33,323 nucleotides of DNA from positions 1-33,323 of the forward strand of contig JBOHDE010000012.1 of the NCBI GenBank assembly GCA_050699035.1, in the 5' to 3' direction. The position numbers were made by a program, and so were the translations under genes. The notes below the pieces were generated by a model that was given only the letters and a program-made list of their open reading frames with translations, was not told the DNA's origin and made no database searches. The DNA is from WHTB01 sp050699035. GTDB taxonomy: Bacteria > Actinomycetota > Actinomycetes > Propionibacteriales > Nocardioidaceae. Shown in pieces: positions 1 to 7,462 of the stretch. Every line of letters begins with the position of its first letter. Position 1 is the first letter of the stretch.

Positions 1-43
1 CGTACGAGCCACTGCCGTACGAGCCACTGCCGTACGAGCCACC
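1..43. repeat. 15-bp tandem repeat coding for GSYGS units
   Basis: The 15-base unit CGTACGAGCCACTGC occurs twice in full and once more with a changed end. On the minus strand it encodes Gly-Ser-Tyr-Gly-Ser units in the C-terminal tail of the Mce-type ATPase. The array is cut by the window edge, so its full copy number is unknown. Confidence 0.85.
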
Positions 44-1042
44 GTCATACGTACGACCCTGGTACGCACCGGGCACGTCGCTGGTCGGCGTCGCCCCGGG
101 CGCCATCACCATGTCGGGGGCGAACGATCCCGGCGGCGGCGCGACGCCGTGCTCCTGGCACCACTCGCCGGCCCGCCGCTGGGTGGGCCGGGCCGAGCCG
201 TCCGACGTGGCGAGCTGCATCGGGATCGGCGGCAGCGGCGGCAGGTCCTGTCCACGCTCGGCCTCGAGCTCGTCGGCGTCCTTCTCCTCCGACATCCCGA
301 TCGGGCCGACCCGCTGGGCGTTGAGGAACTGCCTGACCACGGGCTCCTCGCTGGACAGCAGCATCTCGCGCGGCCCGAACATCGCGAGGTGCCGGTGGTA
401 GAGCAGGCCGATGTTGTCGGGCACGGTGCGCGCGGTGTTGACGTCGTGCGTGACGATCAGGAACGTCGCCTCGATCTGGGCGTTGAGGTCGACGATCAGC
501 TGGTTGAGGTACGCGGTGCGCACGGGGTCGAGGCCGGAGTCGGGCTCGTCGAAGAGCACGATCTCGGGGTCGAGAACGAGGGCACGGGCGAGGCCCGCAC
601 GCTTGCGCATGCCGCCGGAGATCTCGCCGGGCAACTTCCGCTCGGCGCCGATCAGACCGACCATGTCCATCTTGTCCATCACGATCCGATGGATCTCGGA
701 CTCGCTCTTGCGGGTGTGCTCACGCAGCGGGAAGGCGATGTTGTCGTACAGCGTCATGGAGCCGAACATCGCGCCGTCCTGGAACAGCACGCCGAACAGC
801 TTGCGGATCTCGTACAGCTCCCGCTCATGGCAGGTCGCGATGTCGGTGCCCTCGATGTAGATGTGGCCACGGTCGGGCTTCAGCAGGCCGATCAGCGTCT
901 TGAGGAAGACCGACTTGCCGGTACCCGACGGGCCGAGCATCACCGAGATCTCACCGGTGGGGAGGGTGAGTGAGACGTCGCCCCAGATGAGCTGCTTGCC
1001 GAAAGACTTCGTCAGCCCGTCGACCTGGATCTCGACACCCAC
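2..1042 (-). CDS. mkl: Mce-type lipid-import ABC ATPase (Mkl/MceG-like), 3' end outside window
   Basis: This reading frame runs off the left window edge without a stop. It starts at GTG 1042, preceded by GGGAGGAC at proper spacing. Translation shows a complete ABC nucleotide-binding domain: Walker A GPSGTGKS (about residues 37-44), the signature region EISGGMRKRAGLARAL typical of the MlaF/MceG subgroup, Walker B IVLFDEPDSGLDPV and an H-loop VTHD. About 100 residues follow, ending in a GSYGS repeat at the window edge. Family knowledge: this ATPase powers Mce complexes that import lipids or sterols. In Mycobacterium tuberculosis mkl also lies close to rplJ/rplL, which supports the assignment. 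The Mce permeases and MCE proteins are not in the window. The C-terminal extension is not needed for ATPase activity as far as is known; its role is open. Confidence 0.9.
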   Translation of the reverse strand, partial: MGVEIQVDGLTKSFGKQLIWGDVSLTLPTGEISVMLGPSGTGKSVFLKTLIGLLKPDRGHIYIEGTDIATCHERELYEIRKLFGVLFQDGAMFGSMTLYDNIAFPLREHTRKSESEIHRIVMDKMDMVGLIGAERKLPGEISGGMRKRAGLARALVLDPEIVLFDEPDSGLDPVRTAYLNQLIVDLNAQIEATFLIVTHDVNTARTVPDNIGLLYHRHLAMFGPREMLLSSEEPVVRQFLNAQRVGPIGMSEEKDADELEAERGQDLPPLPPIPMQLATSDGSARPTQRRAGEWCQEHGVAPPPGSFAPDMVMAPGATPTSDVPGAYQGRTYDGGSYGSGSYGSGSY

Positions 1043-1221
1043 GCAAGTCCTCCCTCGGCGGCATGGTCAAACGGCACGCCGAGAGAAAGCCCCGCGACGG
1101 CCACGTGAAGTCAACGACGCGGGCACGCTCAAGTTACGCGCGAGTCACCAGCAACTTGACAAACCTTGAGTACGGTACGAGCACACCGTCGTAAGCACTG
1201 GCCGGCGACACCCGAAAGCAG

Positions 1222-1250
1222 TTGTGAGTGAGTGCTCACTCACTTATCCT
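1222..1250 (+). promoter_or_regulatory. Promoter of tetR-ABC operon (leaderless)
   Basis: TTGTGA at 1222-1227 and TATCCT at 1245-1250 are separated by 17 bp. The expected transcription start, about 7 bases after the -10, falls on the GTG at 1258. This predicts a leaderless mRNA and explains the lack of a ribosome binding site there. Confidence 0.55.
1224..1243. promoter_or_regulatory. TetR-type operator palindrome
   Basis: GTGAGTGAG-TG-CTCACTCAC is a 20-bp dyad with perfect 9-bp arms, placed between the predicted -35 and -10 boxes of the tetR promoter. Size and placement are typical of TetR-family autoregulatory operators; binding would block RNA polymerase. That the adjacent TetR is the binder is inferred. 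Confidence 0.75.
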
Positions 1251-1257
1251 GGTCGCC

Positions 1258-1833
1258 GTGCCACCGCGACCGGGCCGGGCCAGGCCTCTCCCACCGGACG
1301 AGCGCCGTGCCGCGCTCGTCGCGGCGACGCTGCCGCTGATCCTCGAGCACGGCAACCAGGTGACGACCAGACAGATCGCGCAGGCATCCGGGGTCGCGGA
1401 GGGGACGATCTTCCGGGTGTTTCCCGACAAGCAGAGCCTGATCTACGCAGCTGTCGCGTCGACGTTCGACCCCCTGCCGACCCTTGAGGCCCTCGACCTG
1501 GTCGGCACCGACCCGCCGCTCGACGACCGTCTCGTCCGTGCCGTCGAGATCCTCCAGGACCGGATCCACGATGCGTACCGGTTGATGACCATGCTGGAGA
1601 TGCGAGGTGGCCCGCCCCAGGCCGGTGCGGACGACGGCCGGCAGGCGAAGATCGTGGCCGGGCTGACCACCCTGATCGCCCCCGACGCCGACCGGCTGAG
1701 CCGCCCGCCGGCCGAGATCGCCAAACTGCTGATGCTGGTCACCCTCGCGGGGACCATCCCACGGCTGACCGAAACACCGTTGCCGCCCGAGGAGATCGTC
1801 TCCGTTCTGCTCGACGGCGTGCGGAAGCACTAA
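1258..1833 (+). CDS. TetR-family transcriptional regulator of the ABC exporter
   Basis: A 191-residue protein with an N-terminal helix-turn-helix of TetR type (ALVAATLPLILEHG, then TTRQIAQASGVAEGTIFRVF and PDKQSLI) and a divergent C-terminal ligand domain. I chose GTG 1258 over the in-frame GTG 1228: the earlier start lies inside the operator palindrome and upstream of the predicted transcription start. The gene is followed 31 bases later by two exporter subunits on the same strand, so it most likely represses itself and the exporter until an effector binds. The effector cannot be read from the sequence. Confidence 0.88.
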   Translation: MPPRPGRARPLPPDERRAALVAATLPLILEHGNQVTTRQIAQASGVAEGTIFRVFPDKQSLIYAAVASTFDPLPTLEALDLVGTDPPLDDRLVRAVEILQDRIHDAYRLMTMLEMRGGPPQAGADDGRQAKIVAGLTTLIAPDADRLSRPPAEIAKLLMLVTLAGTIPRLTETPLPPEEIVSVLLDGVRKH

Positions 1834-1864
1834 CCGCTGACAAGACCTTGGGGGGAACCACCTG

Positions 1865-3601
1865 ATGCTGGTCGACCTGCTGCGGACCTACCTCCGCGGC
1901 TACCGACGCGAGCTGGCCGGGGTCGTCGGGCTCCAGCTGGTCGGCACCATCGCGTCGTTGTACCTACCGAGCCTCAACGCCGACATCATCGACCGGGGCA
2001 TCGCGCAGGGCGACACGGACTTCATCATGAGGACCGGCAGCTGGATGCTCGCGGTGACCTTGGTCCAGGTCGCCTGCTCGATCGGCGCGGTCTACCTCGG
2101 GGCGCGTACGGCGATGGCGTTCGGCCGGGACGTCCGTACTGCGGTGTTCCACCGCGTGGGCGAGTTCTCTGCCCGCGAGGTCAACCAGTTCGGCGCCCCG
2201 TCCTTGATCACCCGCAACACCAACGACGTACAACAGGTGCAGATGCTGGTCGTGATGACCTGCACGATGATGGTAGCGGCGCCGATCATGATGGTGGGCG
2301 GCGTCGTGATGGCCCTGCGCGAGGACGTCGGACTGTCCTGGCTGATGCTCGTCTCGGTCCCGGCCCTCGCCGTGGCCGTTGGCCTGGTGATCCGGCAGAT
2401 GGTGCCGCAGTTCCGGTTGATGCAGACCAAGATCGACACGGTCAACCAGGTGCTGCGCGAGCAGATCACGGGCATCCGGGTGGTCCGGGCGTTCGTCCGC
2501 GAGCCCGACGAGACCGCCCGGTTCCAGCAGGCCAACGACGAGCTCACCGACACCTCGCTGCGAGTCGGCCGGCTGATGGTGCTGATCTTCCCGATCGTGC
2601 TGCTGGTGCTGAACGCGTCGAGCGTCGCCGTCCTCTGGTTCGGCGCCGGCCGAGTCGACGCCGGCCTGATGCAGATCGGGTCGCTGACCGCCTTCCTGAA
2701 CTACCTGATGCAGATCCTGATGTCGGTGATGATGGCGACGTTCATGCTGATGATGGTCCCGCGGGCCTCCGTGTGCGCCGAGCGCATCAAGGAGGTCCTC
2801 GACACCGAGTCGTCGGTGGCGCCGCCTCGTGACCCGGCTCCCGCTCCCCCCGCCCGCGGCGACCTGACGCTCGACCGCGTCTCGTTCCAGTACCCCGGTG
2901 CGGCGGCGCCGGTGCTCAACGAGATCTCGCTGCGCGCGACGCCCGGCCACACGACCGCGATCATCGGCAGCACGGGTGCCGGCAAGACCACTTTGCTGAG
3001 CCTGGTCCCCCGGCTGTTCGACGCGACCGGCGGGTCGGTGCGGGTCGACGGCGTCGACGTACGCGACTTCGCCCCGGAGGACCTGTGGGCCCGGATCGGG
3101 CTGGTGCCGCAGCAGCCGTACCTGTTCAGCGGGACCGTGGCCAGCAACCTGCGGTACGGCAACCCCGCGGCGACCGACGACGAGCTCCGGGATGCGCTCG
3201 TCGTGGCGCAGGCGCTCGACTTCGTGGAGTCCATGCCCGACGGCCTCGACGCCACGATCGCCCAGGGCGGCACGAACGTGTCCGGCGGTCAACGTCAGCG
3301 GCTGGCGATCGCCCGAGCCCTCGTACGCCGGCCGTCCCTCTACCTGTTCGACGACTCGTTCTCGGCACTCGACCTGGCCACCGACGCACGGGTCCGGGCC
3401 GCACTGCGGCCACAGACTGCCGACGCCACCGTCGTCATCGTGGCCCAACGCGTCTCGACGATCGCCGACGCCGACCAGATCATCGTGCTCGAGGACGGTG
3501 CCGTCGTCGGCAGTGGGGGGCACGACGACCTCCTGGAGACCTGCCCGACGTTCGTCGAGATCGTCGAGTCCCAGCTCACGGCGGAGGGGTCGGCGGCGTG
3601 A
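1865..3601 (+). CDS. Heterodimeric ABC exporter, degenerate-site subunit
   Basis: A 578-residue half-transporter: six-helix ABC exporter membrane domain (about residues 15-310), then a nucleotide-binding domain with Walker A GSTGAGKTT (about 370), signature NVSGGQRQR (about 470) and Walker B LYLFDDSFSALD (about 492). Asp replaces the catalytic Glu after Walker B, and the H-loop reads VAQRVST, with Gln in place of His. Its partner downstream has the canonical residues, so this subunit supplies the Walker motifs of the degenerate ATP site, as in heterodimeric exporters of the TM287/288 and BmrCD type. ATG 1865 is preceded by TTGGGGGGAACC. The substrate, drug or lipid, cannot be read from the sequence. 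Confidence 0.92.
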   Translation: MLVDLLRTYLRGYRRELAGVVGLQLVGTIASLYLPSLNADIIDRGIAQGDTDFIMRTGSWMLAVTLVQVACSIGAVYLGARTAMAFGRDVRTAVFHRVGEFSAREVNQFGAPSLITRNTNDVQQVQMLVVMTCTMMVAAPIMMVGGVVMALREDVGLSWLMLVSVPALAVAVGLVIRQMVPQFRLMQTKIDTVNQVLREQITGIRVVRAFVREPDETARFQQANDELTDTSLRVGRLMVLIFPIVLLVLNASSVAVLWFGAGRVDAGLMQIGSLTAFLNYLMQILMSVMMATFMLMMVPRASVCAERIKEVLDTESSVAPPRDPAPAPPARGDLTLDRVSFQYPGAAAPVLNEISLRATPGHTTAIIGSTGAGKTTLLSLVPRLFDATGGSVRVDGVDVRDFAPEDLWARIGLVPQQPYLFSGTVASNLRYGNPAATDDELRDALVVAQALDFVESMPDGLDATIAQGGTNVSGGQRQRLAIARALVRRPSLYLFDDSFSALDLATDARVRAALRPQTADATVVIVAQRVSTIADADQIIVLEDGAVVGSGGHDDLLETCPTFVEIVESQLTAEGSAA

Positions 3602-5622
3602 GCGAGCGTACGGACCAGACCACACCCGCCCGGCTGCCCAAGGAGGGCGTGGCCGCGGCCCGTGGCCCGTTCCGCCCGATGGGGATGCCGACGGAGAAGT
3701 CGATGAGCTTCGGGCCGTCGGCCAAGCGTCTGGCCGGGCGGCTACGCGGCGATGTCCTCTCGGTCGTCCTGGTGGTCGCGCTGGCGGTGGCAAGCGTCGC
3801 GTTCAGCGTGGTCGGTCCGAAGATCCTGGGCCGCGCGACCGACCTGATCTTCTCCGGCGTGATCGGCGGTCGACTGCCGGAGGGATCAACCAAGGCGCAG
3901 GCGGTGGACGCGGCCCGGGCTCGCGGCGACGACACCATCGCCGACATGCTGCTCGGGATGCACGTCGTGCCCGGGCAGGGCATCGACTTCGGTGCCGTCG
4001 GTGGCGTGCTGATGCTCGCGCTCGGGCTGTACGTACTGGCGTCGGCGTTCGCCTGGCTGCAGGGCTACCTCCTCACGACCGTCGTGCAACGCACTGTGAT
4101 GGAGCTGCGGTCCGAGGTCGAGGACAAGCTGAACAAGCTGCCGCTCCCGTACTTCGACAGACAACCGCGCGGCGAGCTGCTGAGCCGCGTCACGAACGAC
4201 ATCGACAACATCGCGCAGAGCCTGCAGCAGACGTTGAGCCAGCTGCTGACGTCGCTGCTCACGGTCGTCGGCGTGGTGGTGATGATGTTCGTGATCTCGC
4301 CGCTGCTGGCGCTGGTCGCCCTCGTCACCATCCCGCTCTCGGTCGTCGTCACGCGGCTGATCGCCAAGAGGTCGCAGGCGCAGTTCATCGCGCAGTGGAA
4401 GCACACCGGCGAGCTGAACGGCCAGATCGAGGAGGCGTTCACCGGGCTCGAGATCGTCAAGGTGTTCGGCCGGCAGCAGGAGATCGAGGCAACATTCGTC
4501 GAGAAGAACGACGAGTTGTTCCAGGCCAGCTTCGGCGCGCAGTTCGTGTCCGGGATCATCATGCCGACGATGATGTTCATCGGGAACCTCAACTACGTCG
4601 TCATCGCGGTGGTCGGCGGGCTGCGGGTGACCAGCGGTGCGATGACCCTCGGCGACGTCCAGGCGTTCATCCAGTACTCGAGGCAGTTCACCCAGCCACT
4701 GACCCAGGTCGCCTCGATGGCGAACCTGCTGCAGTCGGGAGTCGCCTCGGCCGAGCGTGTCTTCGACCTGCTGGACGCCACCGAGCAGACACCCGAGCCG
4801 GAGACACCCGCCACGGTGCGTGACCCTCACGGCCGGGTCGAGTTCGAGGACGTGTCGTTCCGGTACCACGAGGACAGCCCGCTGATCGATGACCTGTCCC
4901 TGGTGGCCGAACCCGGCCAGACGGTGGCCATCGTCGGACCGACCGGCGCCGGCAAGACGACGCTGGTCAACCTCGTGCTGCGGTTCTACGAGCTGGACTC
5001 CGGCCGGATCACCCTGGACGGCGTCGACATCACGACGATGACGCGGCCCGACCTGCGGTCGAGGATCGGCATGGTGCTGCAGGACACCTGGCTGTTCGGT
5101 GGCACGATCCGCGACAACATCGCGTACGGCAACCCCGAGGCCAGCGACGAGGAGATCCTGCGGGCGGCCGAGGCGACGTACGTGGACCGCTTCGTGCACA
5201 GCCTCCCCGACGGCTACGACACAGTGATGGACGAGGAGGGGAGCAGCGTCAGCGCGGGCGAGAAGCAGCTGCTGACCATCGCCCGGGCCTTCCTGTCCGA
5301 CCCGTTCCTGCTCATCCTGGACGAGGCGACCAGCTCGGTCGACACCCGCACCGAGGTCCTGGTCCAGCACGCCATGGCAGCGCTCCGGACCGACCGGACG
5401 AGCTTTGTGATCGCCCACCGGCTGTCGACGATCCGCGACGCCGACCTGATCTTGGTGATGGAGTCCGGCCGGATCGTCGAGCAGGGCACGCACGGCGAGC
5501 TGTTGGAGCGGCGCGGCGCGTACTTCGACCTCTACAACGCCCAGTTCGTCCAGGCCGCTGTCGACGTCGACGACGTGGAGAGGGGCGGGTCGCCGGCCGT
5601 GGTGGGCTCGCACCTTGGGTGA
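3598..5622 (+). CDS. Heterodimeric ABC exporter, catalytic-site subunit
   Basis: A 674-residue half-transporter. It starts at GTG 3598, overlapping the upstream stop in GTGA with GGAGGGG just before it, so translation is coupled. A long hydrophilic N-terminus precedes the six-helix membrane domain, and a soluble insertion of about 55 residues follows the first helix. The nucleotide-binding domain has Walker A GPTGAGKTT (about 446), Walker B LLILDEATSSVD with the catalytic Glu (about 570) and H-loop VIAHRLST. Its signature motif is degenerate (VSAGEKQ instead of LSGGQ). That is the complement of the degenerate Walker B and H-loop of the partner, so one of the two ATP sites is canonical and one is not. 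Confidence 0.93.
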   Translation: MSERTDQTTPARLPKEGVAAARGPFRPMGMPTEKSMSFGPSAKRLAGRLRGDVLSVVLVVALAVASVAFSVVGPKILGRATDLIFSGVIGGRLPEGSTKAQAVDAARARGDDTIADMLLGMHVVPGQGIDFGAVGGVLMLALGLYVLASAFAWLQGYLLTTVVQRTVMELRSEVEDKLNKLPLPYFDRQPRGELLSRVTNDIDNIAQSLQQTLSQLLTSLLTVVGVVVMMFVISPLLALVALVTIPLSVVVTRLIAKRSQAQFIAQWKHTGELNGQIEEAFTGLEIVKVFGRQQEIEATFVEKNDELFQASFGAQFVSGIIMPTMMFIGNLNYVVIAVVGGLRVTSGAMTLGDVQAFIQYSRQFTQPLTQVASMANLLQSGVASAERVFDLLDATEQTPEPETPATVRDPHGRVEFEDVSFRYHEDSPLIDDLSLVAEPGQTVAIVGPTGAGKTTLVNLVLRFYELDSGRITLDGVDITTMTRPDLRSRIGMVLQDTWLFGGTIRDNIAYGNPEASDEEILRAAEATYVDRFVHSLPDGYDTVMDEEGSSVSAGEKQLLTIARAFLSDPFLLILDEATSSVDTRTEVLVQHAMAALRTDRTSFVIAHRLSTIRDADLILVMESGRIVEQGTHGELLERRGAYFDLYNAQFVQAAVDVDDVERGGSPAVVGSHLG

Positions 5623-5636
5623 GTTCCGGCGTACGT

Positions 5637-5674
5637 CGAAGGGCGGCCACCCCTTGCCGGGTGACCGCCCTTCG
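5637..5674. terminator. Bidirectional terminator hairpin
   Basis: Arms at 5637-5652 and 5659-5674 pair over 16 bp with one mismatch around a 6-base loop. The hairpin lies between the convergent exporter operon (ends 5622) and rplL (ends 5724). It has no long T-tract on either side. Confidence 0.7.
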
Positions 5675-5723
5675 GCGTACTGCGTGCTGCGTGCTCAGCA
5701 GGCCGCGGGCCTGCCGAGCGTCG

Positions 5724-6110
5724 TCACTTAACCGAGACGGTGGCGCCGGCGGCCTCGAGGGCCTCCTTCGCCTTCTCGGCGGACTCCTTGTCGACCTTCT
5801 CCAGGATCGGCTTCGGAGCACCCTCGACCAGGTCCTTGGCCTCCTTCAGACCGAGACTGGTGAGCGTGCGCACCTCCTTGATGACCTGGATCTTCTTGTC
5901 GCCGGTGGCCTCGAGGACGACGTCGAACTCGTCCTGCTCGGCGGCCTCGTCGTCGGCTGCGGCGCCGGCGGCCGGAGCCGCAGCAACGGCCACCGGGGCC
6001 GCGGCGGTCACGCCGAAGGTGTCCTCGAACTGCTTCACGAACTCGCTGAGCTCCAGGAGCGTCATCTCCTTGAAAGCGTCGAGCAGCTCGTCGGTGGTGA
6101 GCTTCGCCAT
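5724..6110 (-). CDS. rplL: 50S ribosomal protein L7/L12
   Basis: A 128-residue protein starting MAKLTTDELLDAFKEMTLLE, with an Ala-rich hinge (about residues 40-55) and the conserved C-terminal domain (EKTEFDVVL-like EQDEFDVVLEATGDKKIQVI, then the region ending GATVSVK). It forms the flexible L7/L12 stalk that recruits translation GTPases. ATG 6110 is preceded by GGAAGGACC; an in-frame upstream ATG at 6152 has no such site and would add 14 non-conserved residues. It follows rplJ after 62 bases and ends at a strong hairpin, so it is the last gene of the rplJL unit. Confidence 0.97.
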   Translation of the reverse strand: MAKLTTDELLDAFKEMTLLELSEFVKQFEDTFGVTAAAPVAVAAAPAAGAAADDEAAEQDEFDVVLEATGDKKIQVIKEVRTLTSLGLKEAKDLVEGAPKPILEKVDKESAEKAKEALEAAGATVSVK

Positions 6111-6172
6111 GGGTGGCGGTCCTTCCATCTGATGCTGGGCCCGCAGGCCCACGGGTGGGTCGTGCGGGCTGG

Positions 6173-6874
6173 TCAGCCCTCGGTGGTCTCCTCCGCTGCG
6201 GCCTCGGCCGGAGCTTCGGCCGGAGCCTCGGTCGCTGCCTCCGCCGCCGGGTCGGTTGCGTCAGTCGCGGCCGTGGGGGCGTCGGCCGGGGCGGTGTCCT
6301 CCCCGGCGTCGGGCGCGGTGGCAGCCGGCTCGCCGGCGCCACCCCGGAGGATCGATGGGTCCTGGGCAGCCTTCTCCTGCAGGGCGCCGACGACGCGAGC
6401 CGTCTGCGACAGCGGAGCGCTGAACAGGGAGACGGCGTTCTGTAGCGAGGCCGTCAGCGCACCCGCGAGCTTGGCGAGGAGGGCCTCGCGCGACTCGAGG
6501 TCCGCAATCTTGCTGATCTCGTCGAGCGTGAGCGGCTTGCCATCGAGCACGCCGCCCTTGATGACGAGAGGTGAGTTCACCTTGGCGAAGTCACGCAGGC
6601 CTTTGGCCACCTCGACCACATCGCCCTTGATGAAGGCGATGGCGGTCGGTCCGGTCAGCAGGTCGTCGGCGAAGTCGACACCTGCCTCCTTCGCGGCGAT
6701 CTTGGTCAGCGTGTTCTTCACCACGGCGTAGCTGGCGTTCTCACCGAGAGCACGCCGCAAGTCCTGCAGCTGCTGCACGGTGAGGCCGCGGTACTCGGTC
6801 AGTACGGCGCCGTCGGCGCTGCGGAACTCGTCCGCCAGCTCCGCGACGGCTGCTGCCTTGTCTGGCCGCGCCAT
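6173..6874 (-). CDS. rplJ: 50S ribosomal protein L10 with acidic C-terminal tail
   Basis: A 233-residue protein from ATG 6874, preceded by GGAAGGAGACCC. The N-terminal 175 residues are canonical L10 (MARPDKAAAVAELADEF, LTEYRGLTVQQLQDLRR, YAVVKNTLTKIAAKEAG). The remaining 58 or so form an Ala/Pro/Glu/Thr-rich low-complexity tail with APAEA repeats, absent from the usual 170-180-residue L10. L10 anchors L7/L12 dimers on the 50S stalk base; the normal L12-binding helix precedes the tail. Its expression is probably autoregulated through the structured leader upstream. Confidence 0.96.
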   Translation of the reverse strand: MARPDKAAAVAELADEFRSADGAVLTEYRGLTVQQLQDLRRALGENASYAVVKNTLTKIAAKEAGVDFADDLLTGPTAIAFIKGDVVEVAKGLRDFAKVNSPLVIKGGVLDGKPLTLDEISKIADLESREALLAKLAGALTASLQNAVSLFSAPLSQTARVVGALQEKAAQDPSILRGGAGEPAATAPDAGEDTAPADAPTAATDATDPAAEAATEAPAEAPAEAAAEETTEG

Positions 6875-6894
6875 GGGTCTCCTTCCGCACGGGC

Positions 6895-7088
6895 ACAATC
6901 TTCGATGCCGCGGACCCTGGCTGCCTGGTCCCGGACAAGAAAGAACGCCCTCGCGCAGCTGCACGGGGCGTGGAATGTGCCTGGTCGGGCACACGACTCT
7001 CGTCTCGTCACCTGCGCGGGCCGCCCGTCGTGACGGGGCCTTCGGTCGCTCCTGCGGGGCAGGCGTGACCACCAGCGGTCTTTGGATT
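6895..7088 (-). promoter_or_regulatory. rplJL leader, candidate L10-binding leader RNA
   Basis: About 190 bases of non-coding leader lie between the predicted transcription start and the rplJ ribosome binding site. The minus-strand RNA has several GC-rich helices and, near its 3' end, a terminator-like stem. Bacterial rplJL operons commonly carry an L10-responsive leader. I infer the same here from position and structure, without a covariance search. Confidence 0.6.
6937..6971 (-). terminator. Attenuator hairpin in the rplJ leader
   Basis: On the minus strand ACGCCC and GGGCGT (6971-6966 and 6950-6945) close a stem around a further GC-rich palindrome centred on GCAGCTGC. The stem is followed directly by TTCTTTCTTG, the best intrinsic-terminator T-tract in the window. 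It lies about 60 bases upstream of the rplJ start, as expected of an attenuator. Confidence 0.7.
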
Positions 7089-7094
7089 GGACTC

Positions 7095-7124
7095 AGCCTA
7101 CGGCGTACCCCGACTCCCCACCAA
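7095..7124 (-). promoter_or_regulatory. Promoter of rplJL
   Basis: On the minus strand TTGGTG (7124-7119) and TAGGCT (7100-7095) are separated by 18 bp, pointing toward rplJ. The predicted start near 7088 gives the roughly 200-base leader described for rplJL. Confidence 0.5.
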
Positions 7125-7216
7125 ATCGGCTGCTCCTCGACACCTTGCGCCCCAGCCCCGTGGCGCCGTTGCCAGCCGCCCTTGACCGCAATGTCGTCGG
7201 TTACGGCGGTGGGCTC

Positions 7217-7288
7217 AGACCCGGTCAGGTGTCACCGATGTCATGAGACACCACCCTGTAACCGATCTGACGAGACAGGACAGGGTCT
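7217..7288. repeat. Nested hairpins, potential three-way junction
   Basis: AGACCC (7217-7222) pairs with GGGTCT (7283-7288). This encloses two smaller hairpins, GGTGTC/GACACC (7228-7233/7247-7252) and CCTGT/ACAGG (7255-7259/7275-7279). The two inner hairpins resemble each other, sharing ACCGAT and GAGACA, and look like an imperfect tandem repeat. It could be a structured RNA or a decayed mobile-element end. Confidence 0.55.
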
Positions 7289-7343
7289 TGGAGGGCTAAA
7301 GGCTTCTGACGTCGTGCGGCTGCGTACGGCACTGGCAGTCCAC

Positions 7344-7409
7344 TCATCGACTGGCGCGTTCCGTAGGGACAAAGCGGACGCGGGGCCTACGCAACGCGCC
7401 AGTCAACGT
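7344..7409. repeat. Intergenic palindromic element, copy A
   Basis: Left arm 7344-7367, an 18-base loop, and right arm 7386-7409 with a few mismatches. The left arm is identical over 24 bases to that of copy B (14405-14428), and the loops differ at only four of 18 positions. It lies downstream of the lipoprotein gene. Confidence 0.85.
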
Positions 7410-7462
7410 CCGCTTCCCATCAGTTACGTGGGAAGTGGTACGAGCGGAAGGACGGGGTGGGG

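Larger units (their letters stand above)
7125..7462. other. 338-bp gene-free interval rich in inverted repeats
   Basis: No credible gene is seen between the rplJ promoter and the lipoprotein stop. The interval holds a nested set of hairpins (7217-7288) and one copy of a 66-bp palindromic element (7344-7409), which are listed separately. Both lie in the 3' untranslated region of the upstream secE-to-lipoprotein transcript. Confidence 0.7.

Noticed and set aside
1..43. Short tandem repeat considered as a CRISPR fragment
   Set aside because: Unit is 15 bp without spacers and lies in frame within a coding region. No CRISPR or cas gene is in the window.
149..973. A 274-codon plus-strand frame over the Mce-type ATPase
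   Set aside because: The minus strand encodes a full ABC ATPase with all motifs; the plus frame has none.
1156..1180. TTGACA at 1156-1161 considered as the tetR promoter
   Set aside because: No -10-like sequence at 16-18 bp; the TTGTGA/TATCCT pair fits the start codon and operator better.
1964..5613. Long minus-strand open frames (609 and 575 codons) opposite the ABC exporter genes
   Set aside because: Shadow frames of well-supported ABC genes with low-complexity translation.
5619..6731. A 370-codon plus-strand frame over rplL and rplJ
   Set aside because: Antisense to two ribosomal protein genes; its Leu/Gly/Ala-rich translation is the complement of their codons.
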